Made by a program: the position numbers and the translations under genes. The notes under the pieces were generated by a model. That model was not told where the DNA came from. It searched no databases and was given only the letters and a program-made list of their open reading frames with translations. Shown piece after piece: positions 62,455-64,000 of a DNA stretch of 64,000 nucleotides. Source of the DNA: Gordonia jacobaea (GTDB lineage: Bacteria; Actinomycetota; Actinomycetes; Mycobacteriales; Mycobacteriaceae); assembly GCF_001186365.1 (NCBI RefSeq), contig NZ_LDTZ01000019.1:62001-126000 (forward strand). Reading direction: 5' to 3'. Position 1 is the stretch's first letter. Each line of letters begins with the position of its first letter.

Positions 62455-63969
62455 CTTACGCGCCTTCTTCGCGGCGCGCTTGTTGAGCTTGCTCCAGAAC
62501 TTGATCTGCCCGTTGGCCATTCGCGTGTCGCGCTTGGTGAACGGCGGCGCGATCATCTCGGCGACGGTGAACGGCATCGTCGAAAATGCCACTGCGCGTG
62601 CATGGCTGAACGTCTCGAAGCCGGTCTTGCCGTGGTAGGCGCCCATACCGCTGCGGCCGATGCCGCCGAAGGGCAGTTCCGCACCGAACATGTGCAGTGC
62701 GAAGTCGTTGCCGTTGATCGATCCACTGCGTGTGTTGTCGGCAAGCCGCTTGAAGTTGGCGTTGTCGTCGCCGCACCAGTACATGGTCAGCGGATGGGGA
62801 TTCGCTGCGATGTGGGTGATCGCCTCGGTCAGATCGCGGTACGGGTAGACACTCAGGACCGGGCCGAACACCTCGTCGTCGGCGATCTTCATGCCTGCCT
62901 TGACGCCGGTGAGCAGCGTCGGCGGGATCTTGCGGCGCTCGGCTGACGGAAGCTGCTCGCCTCCCGGGATCACCTGCCGCTTGGTCGCACCGAGCTCGAC
63001 GGCGTCGTCGATCAGTCCGACGATGCGGTCGTAGTTCTTCTGGTTGATCGTCGACGTGTAGTCGGAGTTGTCGTAGATCGTCGGGAAGCTCTTGGTCCAG
63101 TGGGCGATGACCTTGTCGGTGAACTCACCGAGCTTTGCCTCGGGAACGAACACGTAGTCGGGGCACAGACACACCTGTCCGCCGTTGGCCATGCGGGCCT
63201 CGGCCAGCATTTTCGCGGCCTTGCCGATGTCTGCCGAGACGTCGACGACGGCCGGGTTCTTGCCACCCAACTCGAGCGTCACCGGCACGAGGTTCTTGGC
63301 CGCCTCCTGCGCCACCGACGACCCCACCTCGGGCGAACCGGTGAAGAACAGATGGTCGACGGCGAGCTTCGCGAAGTCGGAGCCCGAACCATGCTTGGGC
63401 GTGATCACCGCGAGTTCTTCGATCGAGAAGTAGTCGGGTGCGTGCCGCGCGATGACCTCGGTGGTGCGGGCGGTGATCGACGACGGCCGCATCAGCACGC
63501 GGTTGCCTGCCGCGAACGCCGAGGCCGCGGGTACGAACGTCAACTGCAGCGGGAAGTTCCACGGCCCCATGATCCCGACCACGCCGAGCGGATCGTGCCG
63601 CACCCGCTGCTTGAACCCGATCAACCCCTGCACCCGCGCCGACGGGGTCTCCTTCATCCATTCCTTGACACCACGGCGCTGGTGGGTGATGTCGATGAGG
63701 CAGCCGGCGACGTCGGCCGTGATGCTCAATTCGGCTGGGCGCGTGCCGAAGTCGGCGGTCAGCGCCGCGCAGATCTCGTCGGAGTTGTCGAGCAGGAGTG
63801 ACCCGAGCCGCGTGATGCGGTCGATGCGCGTGTTGGCATCCGGGATGCCGTCACGCAGGAACGCGGCCTGCTGGATCTCGAGCAGTTCGGCCATCGAGTG
63901 AGCCTCCGACGAGACCCCCTTCTCGATGCGTCGACCCGCTCCGGTCGTCACGTCCGCAGGCTTGGTCAT
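62449..63969 (-). CDS. aldehyde dehydrogenase, coniferyl-aldehyde dehydrogenase type
   Basis: 506-aa ALDH of the shorter, membrane-associating class 3-like type. MGPWNFPLQLTFVPAASAFAAGN near residue 135, LELGGKNPAVVD near 233, GGQVCLCPDYV with the catalytic cysteine near 267, EVFGPVLSVYPY near 375 and a basic tail NKRAAKKARKR that may bind membrane. Start at 63969 follows AAGGAG. Remaining bases 63970-64000 hold the leader only. Confidence 0.85.
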   Translation of the reverse strand: MTKPADVTTGAGRRIEKGVSSEAHSMAELLEIQQAAFLRDGIPDANTRIDRITRLGSLLLDNSDEICAALTADFGTRPAELSITADVAGCLIDITHQRRGVKEWMKETPSARVQGLIGFKQRVRHDPLGVVGIMGPWNFPLQLTFVPAASAFAAGNRVLMRPSSITARTTEVIARHAPDYFSIEELAVITPKHGSGSDFAKLAVDHLFFTGSPEVGSSVAQEAAKNLVPVTLELGGKNPAVVDVSADIGKAAKMLAEARMANGGQVCLCPDYVFVPEAKLGEFTDKVIAHWTKSFPTIYDNSDYTSTINQKNYDRIVGLIDDAVELGATKRQVIPGGEQLPSAERRKIPPTLLTGVKAGMKIADDEVFGPVLSVYPYRDLTEAITHIAANPHPLTMYWCGDDNANFKRLADNTRSGSINGNDFALHMFGAELPFGGIGRSGMGAYHGKTGFETFSHARAVAFSTMPFTVAEMIAPPFTKRDTRMANGQIKFWSKLNKRAAKKARKR

Positions 63970-64000
63970 GGTGGCTCCTTGAGGATCTACGGGTACTCGG

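Overview
The window is high-GC DNA from a mycolic-acid actinomycete (Mycobacteriales). It looks closest to Gordonia or Rhodococcus. The evidence is an mce4/yrbE4 steroid importer, the KstR and KstR2 cholesterol regulons with recognisable operators, PapA-type acyltransferases, F420-type enzymes, and gene order that largely follows the M. tuberculosis Rv3492c-Rv3557c cholesterol region. I see no rRNA, tRNA, CRISPR array or IS element.

Region 1 (1-9.3 kb) holds mce4B (cut by the window edge), mce4A, yrbE4B, yrbE4A, hsd4A and fdxD on the minus strand, divergent from chsE4 (fadE26), chsE5 (fadE27) and fadD17. A roughly 280-bp array of short degenerate repeats separates the two acyl-CoA dehydrogenase genes. 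Region 2 (9.3-27.5 kb) holds sterol side-chain genes: a nitronate monooxygenase-like protein, fadD19, echA19, a BM3-like P450, an LLM oxidoreductase, a DUF35 protein with ltp4 and ltp3, an NTF2-like protein, cyp125, fadA5 and a Ddn-like protein. A second CYP125-type P450 follows, with its own TetR gene and a likely operator. Two genes for wHTH plus nuclease-fold proteins sit in this region, each bracketed on both sides by hairpin repeats.

Region 3 (27.5-38.5 kb) looks like an acylated-glycolipid locus inserted among steroid genes. It has two glycosyltransferases, four HxxxD acyltransferases, a secreted antigen-85-like hydrolase and a DrrAB-type ABC exporter, arranged mainly as two divergent, tightly overlapped operons. 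Region 4 (38.4-46.8 kb) returns to steroid catabolism: an acyl-CoA synthetase and a GyrA-like/GNAT fusion with KstR-type boxes, then the rings C/D genes (two SDRs, echA20, ipdA, ipdB, ipdC) around a palindromic KstR2-type operator.

Region 5 (46.8-55.4 kb) has an orphan TAXI binding protein with a two-component system, an MHS-family transporter, and a LysR regulator divergent from a split TPP-dependent 2-oxoacid decarboxylase plus aldehyde dehydrogenase. Region 6 (55.4-64 kb) has an acyl-CoA ligase, kstR2 with a copy of the same palindrome just upstream, a four-gene ABC exporter/two-component operon, a Tat-exported polysaccharide deacetylase and a second aldehyde dehydrogenase.

As a whole the window encodes sterol uptake (Mce4), side-chain activation and beta-oxidation, branched side-chain cleavage (Ltp3/Ltp4) and degradation of the last rings (Ipd). 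KstR-type sites lie at the first steps and KstR2-type sites at the last ones. Functions come from reading the translated sequence against remembered families; no database search was run.
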